From positions 62,001 through 126,000 of the forward strand of contig NZ_CANMUA010000010.1 of NCBI RefSeq assembly GCF_947500995.1: a stretch of 64,000 nt of DNA. Direction: 5' to 3'. Every line of letters starts with the position of its first letter. Positions within the stretch are counted from its first letter, which is position 1. Made by a program: the position numbers and the translations under genes. This document shows positions 24,957-34,415 of the stretch, piece by piece. The notes under the pieces are model-generated. The model ran no database searches and was not told the DNA's origin. It saw only the letters and a list, made by a program, of their open reading frames with translations. The stretch is from an uncultured Serinicoccus sp. (GTDB taxonomy: Bacteria > Actinomycetota > Actinomycetes > Actinomycetales > Dermatophilaceae).

Positions 24957-27035
24957 ATGAGCACCGATCCGGTCCCGTCGTGGCTCGCCTGGCAGCTGGG
25001 GCACGGTCCCGCCGGGGACGACCCGGCAGCGCTCTTCCACCTGGCTCTCCGGCACCGCTCCCCGGACGCCCTCGAGGTGCTCGCCGGCCGGGCCAGCACG
25101 GGGCGGCACACGGCGTCGACGCTGCTCGCGGCCGTCCTCGGGGACAGCGTGCCGAGGGTATGCCTGCGCGCGACCCCGCAACGCCGGGCGCTCGCGGGGG
25201 TCGCCTTCGTGTGGGCGGGTCTGCTGCGCTCCCAGGAGGAGCTGCTGGCCGCGGCCCTGGTGGTGGAGACCCTGTGGCGGGGTGAGGGCCTGTCGTGGGT
25301 CTCCCCGCAGCTACGGATGACCGCGCTGCAGACGCTCTACCTCGCCGGTCGCCACGAGCAGCTGAAGCAGCTGCTGGCGGACGCCGAGGGTCTGCACCCC
25401 GACGCCGACCTCTATCTCCGGGTGGACCTGGCGAACCCGCACGGGGCGAGCACCGTGGCCCTGCCGGAGGCCGGGTGGGAGCGGTTGCTGGGCACCCGCT
25501 TCGCCGAGCGGGGTCTCGCCGCGCCGCGGCTGCGCCCGGTCGGTGGGGACGACGCGGTCGACGTCGGCGGGCCACCCAGCCCCTTCGACCGGCTCGGGGC
25601 GCCCGGCCCGGTGCCGGGCTCGGCCACCGCCGGCGAGCTGGTCACCGTCATCATGCCCAGCTGGCGCCCGGACACCGGGCTGCTGACCGCGGTGCGCTCC
25701 ATCACCGAGCAGACCTACCCCGAGCTGGAGATCGTCGTGGTCGACGACTGCTCGGGACCCGACTACGCGGAGGTGTATGCGCGGGCGGCGGCGCTCGACC
25801 CCCGGGTCCGGGTCCTGACGATGGAGCGCAACGGAGGCTCCTACCTCGGCCGGGCCGCCGCGATCGAGGCCTCGCGGGGCAGCCTCATCACCTTCCAGGA
25901 CGCCGACGACTGGTCGCACCCGAGCCGCATCGAGCACCAGGTGCAGGCCCTGGTCGAGGCGGGTCCGCAGGCCCCGATGAGCCGCAGCCTCGCGGTCCGG
26001 GCCAAGGACGACCTGACCCACCAGTGGCTGGGCTACCGGGCGGTGCGCGAGAACGCCTCCTCCCTGCTGCTGCGCCGCAGCATCCTGGAGCGGACCGGCG
26101 GGTTCCTGCCGGTGCGCAAGGGAGCCGACTCCGAGTTCGCCGAGCGGGTGGCCCGGCTGCACGGCCAGATCGTCGACGTGGAGCTGCCGCTGGCGGTGAC
26201 CCGGTTGCGGGCCGGCTCGCTCTCCCGGGGCGACTTCACCTTCTCCTGGGCCGCCCCCGAGCGTCGCGCCTTCCGCTCCAGCTTCATGGCCTGGCACCGC
26301 CGGCTCAGCAGGCGCCGGCGGGACGAGGGCGAGGTCACCGTCGACGACGCCACCCTCGGCGCGCTGCCCTTCCCCGTCCCCCGCGGCTGGACGCGCGGGC
26401 TCCCCGTCGGCGCGCTCGTCCCGGACCGGCTGGCCACGGCATACCTCGGCTCCTTCTCGGCGCCCCCCACCAGCCGCGCGAGCGCGTGGCTCCAGCGACG
26501 GCTGCGGACCGACCCGCCCGGGCCCCTGGTCGGCCTGTGGCACCAGGAGGGCCACGCCGCCGCGGGGGTGCGCCGCGCCGAGCTGGACCGGGGCCTCGAC
26601 GACGCCCTGCTGGACGGCCGGGCCTGGCTGCTCTCCCGGACCGACGACATCACCGTGGACCGGCTCGTCGTCCTCGACCTCTCGGTCCTGGCCCTGCTGG
26701 CCGGGCAGGGAGTGCGCGTGCAGGCCGGTGCGGTGGAAGTCTGGCTCGGCACCGAGAGCGTGCGGCCGGGGGCCTCCGGCCTCCCGGAGGACCTCCTGGG
26801 AGCCGGTGACGTGCTGCGCTCCTGGTGGGGGGTCCGGCCCCGCTGGGTCGTGGCGCCGTGGCTGGACGACGACGAGGAGGCCGGGCTGCGCCGGGCGCTG
26901 CCCGGGCTCGACCTGCACGCGCACGGGTCCTCGCCGCGGGACGGGGGCCACCCACCCGCACCGGGTCCCCCCGCGGGGCCCCGGTCGGCGCACGTCGCCC
27001 GGACGGCGACGACGGAGGTCCGCGGTGCCGGCTGA
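24957..27035 (+). CDS. GT2 family glycosyltransferase
   Basis: A 692-residue protein. Residues 1 to about 220 are unassigned helical sequence similar in style to the N-terminus of the minus-strand glycosyltransferase at 21545. A GT2 domain starts near residue 225 (VTVIMPSWRPDTGLL, VVDDCSGPD, then DADDWSHPSR near 314) and extends to about 450. The C-terminal 240 residues are unassigned. ATG 24957 is preceded by GAGGGAGAG. Divergent from the 24448 gene, and its end overlaps the start of the next glycosyltransferase by 11 bases. Confidence 0.8.
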   Translation: MSTDPVPSWLAWQLGHGPAGDDPAALFHLALRHRSPDALEVLAGRASTGRHTASTLLAAVLGDSVPRVCLRATPQRRALAGVAFVWAGLLRSQEELLAAALVVETLWRGEGLSWVSPQLRMTALQTLYLAGRHEQLKQLLADAEGLHPDADLYLRVDLANPHGASTVALPEAGWERLLGTRFAERGLAAPRLRPVGGDDAVDVGGPPSPFDRLGAPGPVPGSATAGELVTVIMPSWRPDTGLLTAVRSITEQTYPELEIVVVDDCSGPDYAEVYARAAALDPRVRVLTMERNGGSYLGRAAAIEASRGSLITFQDADDWSHPSRIEHQVQALVEAGPQAPMSRSLAVRAKDDLTHQWLGYRAVRENASSLLLRRSILERTGGFLPVRKGADSEFAERVARLHGQIVDVELPLAVTRLRAGSLSRGDFTFSWAAPERRAFRSSFMAWHRRLSRRRRDEGEVTVDDATLGALPFPVPRGWTRGLPVGALVPDRLATAYLGSFSAPPTSRASAWLQRRLRTDPPGPLVGLWHQEGHAAAGVRRAELDRGLDDALLDGRAWLLSRTDDITVDRLVVLDLSVLALLAGQGVRVQAGAVEVWLGTESVRPGASGLPEDLLGAGDVLRSWWGVRPRWVVAPWLDDDEEAGLRRALPGLDLHAHGSSPRDGGHPPAPGPPAGPRSAHVARTATTEVRGAG

Positions 27036-30000
27036 CCCCGCGGCCGGGCAGGGCGACCGGCCGGCGGTCCTGGTCCTGGTCGGTGGCGACCCCGACGAGC
27101 ATGCCGCGCTGGTCCGGGACCTCGAGGTCCTGCTCCCCTCGCTCACCATCCTGCAGACCGGGCCCGGTGCGGGACCGGTGCCCGGCCGGACCGTCCTGCG
27201 GGCCGGGCACGGGCGGCCCCGGTGGCAGCGGGCGCCGCTGCGGGTGACCGGGAGGCTGCTGCCCGCCGGCCCGCGGGCGGCCCTGGCCGCGCGGCTGGAC
27301 CCGCGGCTCCTCCCGGCCGTGCGCTCGGCGGACCTCGTCCTGGTCTTCGGCCCCGGCGCGAAGGCGGTCGCCGCCCGCACCCGGGCCCTGGCCCCGACCA
27401 CCCGCGTCGCCGTCGGGGCGGCGCCGGTGCGGACGGCCGCCGCCCAGGTCGCTCTGGGGTGGCTCCCGGCAGGCCCCCCGCGGCGCCGCGCGAGCCTGCC
27501 GCAGGACGAGCTCGACGCCCTGTGCGCGGCCGTGCGCCTGCTCCGTGGGGACGGCTCCCCGACGCCCGAGGTCCGTGAGCGCGCCCGACTGGTGCCCTGG
27601 ACCACCCTCGACGACCCCCAGCGGCAGGTCCTCGTCGAGGCCCTCGTCCCGCTGCTCGGGGCCGACGACGTCGTCCTGCGCGCCTGGGCGGTCCTCGGGG
27701 GGAGCGGCACCGGTGCCCGGCACGCCGCCGCCTCCGGCGGTGCTCGGGGTCACCTGCGGCGGGTGGGCACGGACCCGCGCGAGGCCGTCGAGGCGGCCAC
27801 CGACCTGCTCGCCGCGGCCGACGGCGTGCTGGAGGCCGAGCCCGGCACCGCCGCGCGCTGGGCGGCCCTCGCGCTGCGTCTGCTGCCCCCCGGAGGAGCC
27901 CTCTCGGCACGCGACCTGCTGCAGGGCAGCCGGACGGGCCGGGCGCTCACCGACCCCGTCCGTGCCCGGCCGCAGACCGCCGTAAGGGCAGCCGCGGCGG
28001 GCGCGGCAGGTGCCGACGCCGCACCGGAGCCGAGCTCGCACCACCGGGTCCTGGTCCTGCCGAAGGAGGGCTCGGGCCCGCCGCTGCGCACGGCCCTGCG
28101 GGTCTCCCCGGTGGTGGACCTCACCCTGCTCGGCGGTGGCGACGGCGCCGTCCCCTCCTCGCTGCGCGGGGACGGCGTCCCCGACGCCCTCGTGGAGGCC
28201 CGGCTGCGGGCCGGCCTCGGCACGCCGGGTCCGGCATACCCCTCCTTCACCGCGGCGGTGCAGGACGGTCGGCCCGACGTCGTCCTCGTCGACGGCGCCG
28301 ACCAGCGCGCCGTCCTGGCCTCGCTCGTCGCCCCCGTCAGCGCCCGCCTCCTGGTCCTGCTGCGCCCGGAGGACCTCGACGCCCCGTGGCTGCCGCTGCT
28401 GGAGACCGGACGGGTGGAGCGCCTGCTCGTCGAGGACGACGCGTCCGGTGACCTGGTCCGCGGGCTGGCGCCGGGAGCGGTCGTCGAGGTGGTGCCCGGG
28501 CTCGGCTCGCTGCGCTCGGAGGGATCGCCCGAGGACGCCGCCACGGTCTTGCGCGAGGCCGTCCTGGGCGACGTCGGGCGGCTGGCGGACCGGACGAGGG
28601 CCGGCGAGCACGAGGACGCCATGGCCCTCGTCCACGAGCTGCTCGACCGTCCCGACGGCGCGGTCGGACCCGCCGTGCTGCAGCAGGCGGCCCTCACGGC
28701 GACCAAGGCCGGGGAGCCCGGCGCCCGGCTGGCCGTCCTGCGTCGCTGGGCCGCGACCGACGACCGGCCCCTGGTCGCGACGCTCGTCCGCGAGCAGGAG
28801 GGCCGGCTGCGCGAGTTCGACCCAAACTGGTGGCCCGGCGACCTCGCACCCCGCCCGGTCGACCCGGTCCCCGGCCGGGTCCTGCACGTGCTCAAGGCCT
28901 CCCTCCCGCAGCGCACCAGCGGGTATGCCGTGCGCTCGTTCTACCTCCTGCGCGAGCGCCGGCGCTCCGGCGAGGACGTGCTGGCCGCCACCGCCCTGGA
29001 CTTCCCGGACGAGCCGGCGCCGCCGGTGCAGGACGTGGGCGGCGTCCCCCACCTGCGGCTCACCCGCACGGACGTACCGGACCGGGAGGCGCCCGACCAG
29101 CACCTCGACGCCTTCGCCCGTCGCCTGCTCGACGTCGTCACCGAGCACCGGCCGGCCGTCCTGCACGCCCACTCCGGGCACCGCGGCTACGAGCTCGCGC
29201 TGGTCGCGCTCGCCGTCGGCCGCGCCACCGGCATACCGGTCGTCTACGAGGTCCGCGGCCTCTTCGAGGCGGTGTGGACCTCCGACGTCGGGCGGGCGAC
29301 CCGCAGCGAGCTCTACCGGCTGCGGCGCGAGCTGGAGACCCGGGTCCTCACCGAGGCCGATGCGGTGGTGACGTTGAGCGAGTCCATGCGCGAGGACATC
29401 GTGCAGCGGCCCCCGACCCGGGCCGGCCGCAGGCCGGACCCGGCGCGGGTCGTGGTCGTCCCCAACGGGGTGGACGCGGAGGCGATCGGGCCGCGCGCCC
29501 CGCGGGCCGACCTGCGCGAGCGGCTCGCGCTCGGCGAGGGCCTGGTCGTCGGCTACGTGAGCAACCTGGACCACCCGCGGGAGGGCCAGGAGACGCTGGT
29601 CGAGGCGGTGTCGGTGCTGCGCGGCCGGGGACTCGCCGTGAGCGCGCTGCTCGTCGGGGGTGGCGAGCGACAGGAGGCCCTGGAGCGGCTGGCCGCCGAG
29701 CGCGGGGTCGCCGAGCACGTGGTCCTCACCGGGCAGGTCCCGCACGAGGAGGTCGGCGACTACTACGCCCTCCTCGACGTCTTCGTCGTCCCCCGGATCG
29801 ACGAGCGGGCGGCGCGGCTGGTGACCCCGCTCAAGCCCTACGAGGCCATGTCCATGGGCCTGCCGCTGGTGGTCTCGGCGCTCCCCGCCCTGCTGGAGGT
29901 CGTCGGCGGAGGCGAGCGCGGGGCGACCTTCCCGCCGGGCGACGCCGAGGCGCTCGCCGACGTGCTCGCCGAGCTCCTGCACGACCCTGCCCGCCGGGCG

Positions 30001-30159
30001 GAGATGGCCCGGTCCGCCCGGGCGTGGGTGCGCGAGCACCGGACCTGGTCCGCGATCGCGACCCGCTACGACGAGGTCTACGAGATCGCCACCAGGGCGC
30101 GGCCGCCCTCAGCGGGGCGCGTCGGCCAGCCGGTCCATGGCGTCGACGAAGGCGCGTGA
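27025..30159 (+). CDS. GT4 family glycosyltransferase with long N-terminal region
   Basis: A 1044-residue protein. The first 610 residues are unassigned, alanine- and arginine-rich, without membrane helices. Residues about 615-1030 are a GT4 enzyme: VLHVLKASLPQRTSGYAVRS, VLHAHSGHRGYELA, VVPNGVD, and near residue 936 KPYEAMSMGLPLVVS, the donor-binding glutamate motif. GTG 27025 has GGAGG at 27014-27018 and overlaps the preceding stop. Its 3' end overlaps the converging glycosyltransferase gene by 51 bases. Confidence 0.82.
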   Translation: MPADPAAGQGDRPAVLVLVGGDPDEHAALVRDLEVLLPSLTILQTGPGAGPVPGRTVLRAGHGRPRWQRAPLRVTGRLLPAGPRAALAARLDPRLLPAVRSADLVLVFGPGAKAVAARTRALAPTTRVAVGAAPVRTAAAQVALGWLPAGPPRRRASLPQDELDALCAAVRLLRGDGSPTPEVRERARLVPWTTLDDPQRQVLVEALVPLLGADDVVLRAWAVLGGSGTGARHAAASGGARGHLRRVGTDPREAVEAATDLLAAADGVLEAEPGTAARWAALALRLLPPGGALSARDLLQGSRTGRALTDPVRARPQTAVRAAAAGAAGADAAPEPSSHHRVLVLPKEGSGPPLRTALRVSPVVDLTLLGGGDGAVPSSLRGDGVPDALVEARLRAGLGTPGPAYPSFTAAVQDGRPDVVLVDGADQRAVLASLVAPVSARLLVLLRPEDLDAPWLPLLETGRVERLLVEDDASGDLVRGLAPGAVVEVVPGLGSLRSEGSPEDAATVLREAVLGDVGRLADRTRAGEHEDAMALVHELLDRPDGAVGPAVLQQAALTATKAGEPGARLAVLRRWAATDDRPLVATLVREQEGRLREFDPNWWPGDLAPRPVDPVPGRVLHVLKASLPQRTSGYAVRSFYLLRERRRSGEDVLAATALDFPDEPAPPVQDVGGVPHLRLTRTDVPDREAPDQHLDAFARRLLDVVTEHRPAVLHAHSGHRGYELALVALAVGRATGIPVVYEVRGLFEAVWTSDVGRATRSELYRLRRELETRVLTEADAVVTLSESMREDIVQRPPTRAGRRPDPARVVVVPNGVDAEAIGPRAPRADLRERLALGEGLVVGYVSNLDHPREGQETLVEAVSVLRGRGLAVSALLVGGGERQEALERLAAERGVAEHVVLTGQVPHEEVGDYYALLDVFVVPRIDERAARLVTPLKPYEAMSMGLPLVVSALPALLEVVGGGERGATFPPGDAEALADVLAELLHDPARRAEMARSARAWVREHRTWSAIATRYDEVYEIATRARPPSAGRVGQPVHGVDEGA

Positions 30160-31242
30160 GTGCACGGCCCAGTCCAGCTCCCGGGCGGCGAGGGCGTGCC
30201 CCTGGCGACCCAGGACCGCGGCGGCCGCGGGGTCCTCCACCCAGCCGAGCAGCGTCCGCACGGTCTGCTCCACGTCGTGGAAGGGCACGACGACCCCCGC
30301 GGCGCTGCGCTCGACGAGGTCGACGGCCCGCGGCAACGGCGTCGTGACGACGGGGACCGCGTGGGCGATGTACTCGACGACCTTGGTCGGCATGCTCGGG
30401 CGGAAGTTGGCGACGTCGTGCAGCAGCGACAGCCCGGCGAGGGCCCCGTCGAGGCGGGCCAGCGCCTCGCGCGCCGGCAGGAACCCCGTCCACTCCAGGT
30501 GCCCCTGCTCCCGGGCCTCCTCGAGCTCGGCGGTGACGGCGGCGCCGTGCGCCGGCCCGACGACCTCGAGCACCGCCCGTCCGCCGGTGCGGCGGTGCAG
30601 CTGCTCCCCCACCGCGACGAGCTCGGCGACGCCGCGTTCGCGGGCCAGGCTGCCGAGGTAGACGACGCGCAGGCGCCCCTGCTCGTCCGGGGTCCCGGCC
30701 GGGGGCGGGTCGGCCGGCACCGGGGTGGTGTTGGGGACGACGAGGTGCTCGCGGGCGAACCGGTCGGCATACTCCTCGTCGGCCAGGATGAGGACCATCC
30801 GCCGCTCCGCGCTGCGCTCGAGCGCGGAGGCCACCGAGGACAGCGGGGCGCGCAACCGGTCGGGCACCCAGGAGCGCAGGGCGACGACGGCCCTCGTGTC
30901 CTCGTGCACGTCCCACACCGTCACCGGGAGCGCGATGCCGAGGGTGGCCGGGACCAGCTCGGGGTCGTGCAGCAGCACCACGTCGTGGCGGGGCCCGAGC
31001 TCGCGCAGCACCCGGCGGGCGTCCCGCTGGGCGGCGAGCCGGCGCCGACCGGTGGACCGGGTGACGTCCACGGTGCGCAGCCCCGGCACGTCCGTCGGGC
31101 GCTCGACGCCGTGCCCCTCGAAGGGCGCGGCGAAGGTCACCTCCCAGCCGGCCTCCAGCAGGCTGGCGACCTGGCGGTGCCGGATGCGCGCGTCGTCCGG
31201 GTGGTGGACGACGGTGACGACGAGGATCCGGCGTGGGCTCAC
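30109..31242 (-). CDS. GT4 family glycosyltransferase
   Basis: A 377-residue enzyme with a normal two-Rossmann GT-B layout: an acceptor half starting RRILVVTVVHHPDDARIR and a donor half with VVYLGSLARERGVAELV and KVVEYIAHAVPVVTTPLP near residue 290. Retaining transfer of a nucleotide sugar to a growing lipid-linked glycan is the family role. GTG 31242 overlaps the stop of the ABC ATPase as GTGA, so it is the last gene of wecC-permease-ATPase-GT. Confidence 0.88.
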   Translation of the reverse strand: MSPRRILVVTVVHHPDDARIRHRQVASLLEAGWEVTFAAPFEGHGVERPTDVPGLRTVDVTRSTGRRRLAAQRDARRVLRELGPRHDVVLLHDPELVPATLGIALPVTVWDVHEDTRAVVALRSWVPDRLRAPLSSVASALERSAERRMVLILADEEYADRFAREHLVVPNTTPVPADPPPAGTPDEQGRLRVVYLGSLARERGVAELVAVGEQLHRRTGGRAVLEVVGPAHGAAVTAELEEAREQGHLEWTGFLPAREALARLDGALAGLSLLHDVANFRPSMPTKVVEYIAHAVPVVTTPLPRAVDLVERSAAGVVVPFHDVEQTVRTLLGWVEDPAAAAVLGRQGHALAARELDWAVHSRAFVDAMDRLADAPR

Positions 31243-32168
31243 CAGTTCCCCTCCGGCTCCCACCTGCGCAGCAGCTCACGGGCCGCCTCGGGGCCCTGCT
31301 CGCTCATGACCCGCTCGATCTGCTCGTAGCGTTCCTTCCACACCTGGCGGTGCCGGCCGTACTTGCGGCCGTAGAGGCCGTTGACGACCGAGGGACGCCC
31401 GTCGCCGAGCAGCCGCCCGTCGTCCATCCACAGCACCCGCGTGCACAGCTGGTTGATCCGCTTGCGGCTGTGGGCCACGATGAAGACCGTCCCGGCCTGC
31501 TCGCGGATCTCCTCGATGCGCTCGGTGGCCCGGGCCCGGAAGTGCTCGTCGCCGGTGGCGAGCGCCTCGTCGACGATGAGGATGTCGGGGACCACGGCCG
31601 TGGAGATCGCGAACCGCAGCCGGGCCGCCATACCGCTGGAGTAGCTGCTCATCGGCAGGTCGATGAAGTCGCCGATGTCGGCGAAGTCGATGATGTCGTC
31701 CATCCGACGGCGGACCTGCGCCGGCGTGAGGCCGAGGGCCTGGGCGCCGATCCAGATGTTGTCGCGGCCGCTGAGCTTCTTCTGCAGGACGGCGTTGACG
31801 CCGAGCAGGGCGGCGCGGCCCCCGAGCCAGATGGTGCCGCTGCTCGGCGGCACCAGGCCGGCGACCGAGCGGAGCAGCGTCGACTTGCCCGACCCGTTGC
31901 GGCCGATGATGCCGATCGACTCCCCGCGGTAGGCGACGAACGAGACGTCCTTGACCGCGTGCACCTCCTGCACCCCCAGGCCGGCCTGCCCGCCCCGGCT
32001 GAGCAGGCGGCGCACGGCCCCCTCCTCGTCAGTCTCCTCCGGGCGCTTGGGGCTGCCGTAGATGCGGTAGCGGATGTCGACGTGCGACACGATGACCGAG
32101 GGGACCCGCTCGTCCTCCGTGGTGGGCGTCGCGGCGGTGCGCCCGCCGGCGTCCTCAGGCCCGGCCAT
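31239..32168 (-). CDS. Polysaccharide export ABC transporter, ATP-binding subunit (TagH/Wzt-like)
   Basis: A 309-residue ATPase energising export of lipid-linked polysaccharide or teichoic acid. Walker A GRNGSGKST, signature SYSSGMAARLRF, Walker B DILIVDEAL and the switch histidine in FIVAHS are all present. YRIYGSPKRP near the N-terminus is typical of TagH-type proteins. It lacks the long C-terminal glycan-recognition domain of O-antigen Wzt proteins. It overlaps the permease gene by 14 bases. Confidence 0.92.
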   Translation of the reverse strand: MAGPEDAGGRTAATPTTEDERVPSVIVSHVDIRYRIYGSPKRPEETDEEGAVRRLLSRGGQAGLGVQEVHAVKDVSFVAYRGESIGIIGRNGSGKSTLLRSVAGLVPPSSGTIWLGGRAALLGVNAVLQKKLSGRDNIWIGAQALGLTPAQVRRRMDDIIDFADIGDFIDLPMSSYSSGMAARLRFAISTAVVPDILIVDEALATGDEHFRARATERIEEIREQAGTVFIVAHSRKRINQLCTRVLWMDDGRLLGDGRPSVVNGLYGRKYGRHRQVWKERYEQIERVMSEQGPEAARELLRRWEPEGNW

Positions 32169-33069
32169 ACGTCCCCTCCCCCCGCCAGAAGACGATGAAG
32201 CCGCTCACGAAGAGGACGACCGCCCAGCCGGCTGCCACGACCCAGGTCTGCCAGCGCAGCTCGAAGCCCTGCAGCAGGGTCTCCCGGACCAGGGTGAGGC
32301 TCACGGCCACGGGTTGGTACTCCAGCAGCAGGCCCACCCACCGCGGGGCGTCGTCGATGCTGGCGAACCGCACCTGGATGGAGAAGAACACCCCGGAGAC
32401 GTAGCGCAGCAACCGGGTGATGAGGGGCACGATGTTGGCGAGGTCGCGGACGTTGTGCACCGCGCGGGAGATGAGCATGGAGATGCCCAGCCCCATGACG
32501 ACGACGATGAGCAGCGCGACCGGGAAGAGCAGCCACTCCCAGGTGACCGGCTCCTTGGTGATGAGGGCGATGAGCACCAGGACGAGGAAGGCCGGGATGT
32601 TGTTGACGAACTCGGAGATGACCTTGACGACGGGCAGCAGCACCCGGGGGAAGGCCAGCGAGCGCATCATCCCGACGTTGCCGAGCAGCGAGCGCGCCCC
32701 GGAGGTGAGGGTCGCCGAGATGAAGGAGAAGGTGAACAGGCCGACGGTGAGGAAGGCGACGAAGTTGTCGACGTCGCGGTCCAGGCCGAGCAGGACGCCG
32801 AAGATGAGGTAGTAGGCCACCCCGAGCAGGATCGGGTTGATGACCGACCAGAGGATGCCGAGGTAGTTGTCGCGGTGCTGGCTGACGACCTCGCCCTTGG
32901 CGAGGGACCACATGAGGTGGCGGTAGCGCCAGATCTCCCGGACGTAGCCACCCAGCGAGGGCCGCACCGCGACCTGCGTCATGCCGTGCCGGCGCGCCAG
33001 CTCGGCGGCCTCGGCGTAGGGCAGGACGGAGGGTTGGTGGCGCGGCTCGGGCCCGAGGTCGGCGCTCAC
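32155..33069 (-). CDS. Polysaccharide export ABC transporter, permease (TagG/Wzm-like)
   Basis: A 304-residue ABC2-type permease with six predicted helices after an amphipathic N-terminal part (WRYRHLMWSLAKGEVVSQHR). YLGILWSVINPILLGVAYYLIFG and a conserved helical hairpin near RYVSGVFFSI match the TagG/Wzm family. With the ATPase downstream it forms the channel carrying lipid-linked polymer across the membrane. GTG 33069 overlaps the stop of wecC (GTGA). Confidence 0.9.
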   Translation of the reverse strand: MSADLGPEPRHQPSVLPYAEAAELARRHGMTQVAVRPSLGGYVREIWRYRHLMWSLAKGEVVSQHRDNYLGILWSVINPILLGVAYYLIFGVLLGLDRDVDNFVAFLTVGLFTFSFISATLTSGARSLLGNVGMMRSLAFPRVLLPVVKVISEFVNNIPAFLVLVLIALITKEPVTWEWLLFPVALLIVVVMGLGISMLISRAVHNVRDLANIVPLITRLLRYVSGVFFSIQVRFASIDDAPRWVGLLLEYQPVAVSLTLVRETLLQGFELRWQTWVVAAGWAVVLFVSGFIVFWRGEGTYGRA

Positions 33070-34325
33070 AGCCGGACGACCTTCTCCCCTCCGGTGGCGG
33101 CCCCGCGGGTGTCGAAGAAGGTGCGGGAGGCGTCGGCCAGCGCGTCCACGTCGTAGCCGCGGTGGTTCTGCACGAGGATCGTCAGGTCGGCCCGGCCCGC
33201 CGCGTCGGCGGCGTCCTGCACCCGCTCCGCCTCCGGGACGGCGTGCCAGTCCTGCACGTGCGGGTCGTGGAAGAGCACCCGCGCGCCCTTGGCGGCCAGC
33301 TGCCGGGCCAGCGGGACCGCCGGGCTCTCGCGCTGGTCGGCGATGTTGGGCTTGTACGTCACCCCGAGCAGCAGGACGCTCGAGCCGTTGAGCGCCTTGC
33401 CCTCGGTGTTGAGGATGTCCTGGGCGCGGGAGACGACGTAGGCCGGCATACCGGCGTTGATCTCCTGCGCCAGCTCGACGAACCGGAACGGGTAGCCCAG
33501 GCGGGCACGCACGTTGTGCGACAGGTAGTTCGGGTCGATCGGGATGCAGTGGCCGCCCACCCCGGGGCCGGGGTAGAACGCCTGGAACCCGAACGGCTTG
33601 GAGCTGGCCGCGTCGATGACGTCCCACAGGTCGATCCCGAGCTGGTGGCAGAACCGGGTCATCTCGTTGACCAGGGCGATGTTGATGTGCCGGTAGGTGT
33701 TCTCCAGCAGCTTGGCCGTCTCGGCCTCACGGGTCCCCTTGGTCCGCACCACCGTGTCCACGAAGGTGCCGTAGAACGCGGCCGCCGCGTCGCTGCACGC
33801 CGGGGTGTGCCCGCCCACCACCTTGGGGGTGTTCTTGGCCCCGAAGCTGGTGTTGCCCGGGTCGATGCGCTCCGGGGAGAACGCGAGGTGGAAGTCCTGA
33901 CCGGCCACCAGTCCGCCCGCCTCCAGCGCCGGGCGGACCACCTCGTCGGTGGTGCCCGGGTAGGTCGTCGACTCCAGCACGACCAGCATCCCCGGACGCA
34001 GGTTGCGGGCCACCGCCGCGACCGCCGACTCCACCGCCCGCAGGTCCGGGCCGCCGTCCGGGGACAGCGGCGTCGGCACGCAGATCACCGCGGTGGAGGC
34101 CTCGGCGATCCGCGCCTCGTCCGTCGTCGCCTCGAAGCCCCCCTCGCGCATCTGCGCGATGTCGGCGTCGGCCAGGTCGTCCACGTGCGAACGCCCCGCG
34201 TTGAGGTCGTCCACCACGCCCTGGTGGATGTCGAAACCCAGGACCCTCATCCCGGCGCGGGTCGCCTCCTGCGCCAGGGGGAGGCCCACATAGCCCAGGC
34301 CGATGATGACAGCGTCGACAGCCAC
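33066..34325 (-). CDS. wecC: UDP-N-acetyl-D-mannosamine dehydrogenase type nucleotide-sugar dehydrogenase
   Basis: A 419-residue NAD-dependent dehydrogenase. Rossmann motif GLGYVGLPLAQ, LESTTYPGTT, FSPERIDPG, the AKLLENTYRHINIALVNE helix, catalytic cysteine in GVGGHCIPIDP, and GVTYKPNIADQRES in the C-terminal domain indicate the UDP-HexNAc branch (WecC/WbpA/TviB) rather than Ugd. With WecB encoded divergently at 36100 it would convert UDP-GlcNAc through UDP-ManNAc to UDP-ManNAcA; UDP-GlcNAcA is an alternative product. First gene of the operon that includes the ABC exporter. Confidence 0.9.
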   Translation of the reverse strand: MAVDAVIIGLGYVGLPLAQEATRAGMRVLGFDIHQGVVDDLNAGRSHVDDLADADIAQMREGGFEATTDEARIAEASTAVICVPTPLSPDGGPDLRAVESAVAAVARNLRPGMLVVLESTTYPGTTDEVVRPALEAGGLVAGQDFHLAFSPERIDPGNTSFGAKNTPKVVGGHTPACSDAAAAFYGTFVDTVVRTKGTREAETAKLLENTYRHINIALVNEMTRFCHQLGIDLWDVIDAASSKPFGFQAFYPGPGVGGHCIPIDPNYLSHNVRARLGYPFRFVELAQEINAGMPAYVVSRAQDILNTEGKALNGSSVLLLGVTYKPNIADQRESPAVPLARQLAAKGARVLFHDPHVQDWHAVPEAERVQDAADAAGRADLTILVQNHRGYDVDALADASRTFFDTRGAATGGEKVVRL

Positions 34326-34402
34326 GGTGGCCAGTCTCCTTCACGACAAGAGGGTGGGTCGGGGGCGCCCGCCGGGCGCGTCCCGAGCATAACGCCCTGT
34401 GC

Positions 34403-34408
34403 CATGAT
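34403..34408 (+). promoter_or_regulatory. -10 element, leaderless promoter
   Basis: CATGAT is followed by seven bases and ATG 34416. It contains the alternative ATG 34404, which is therefore more likely promoter than start codon. Confidence 0.45.
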
Positions 34409-34415
34409 CGCCGGT

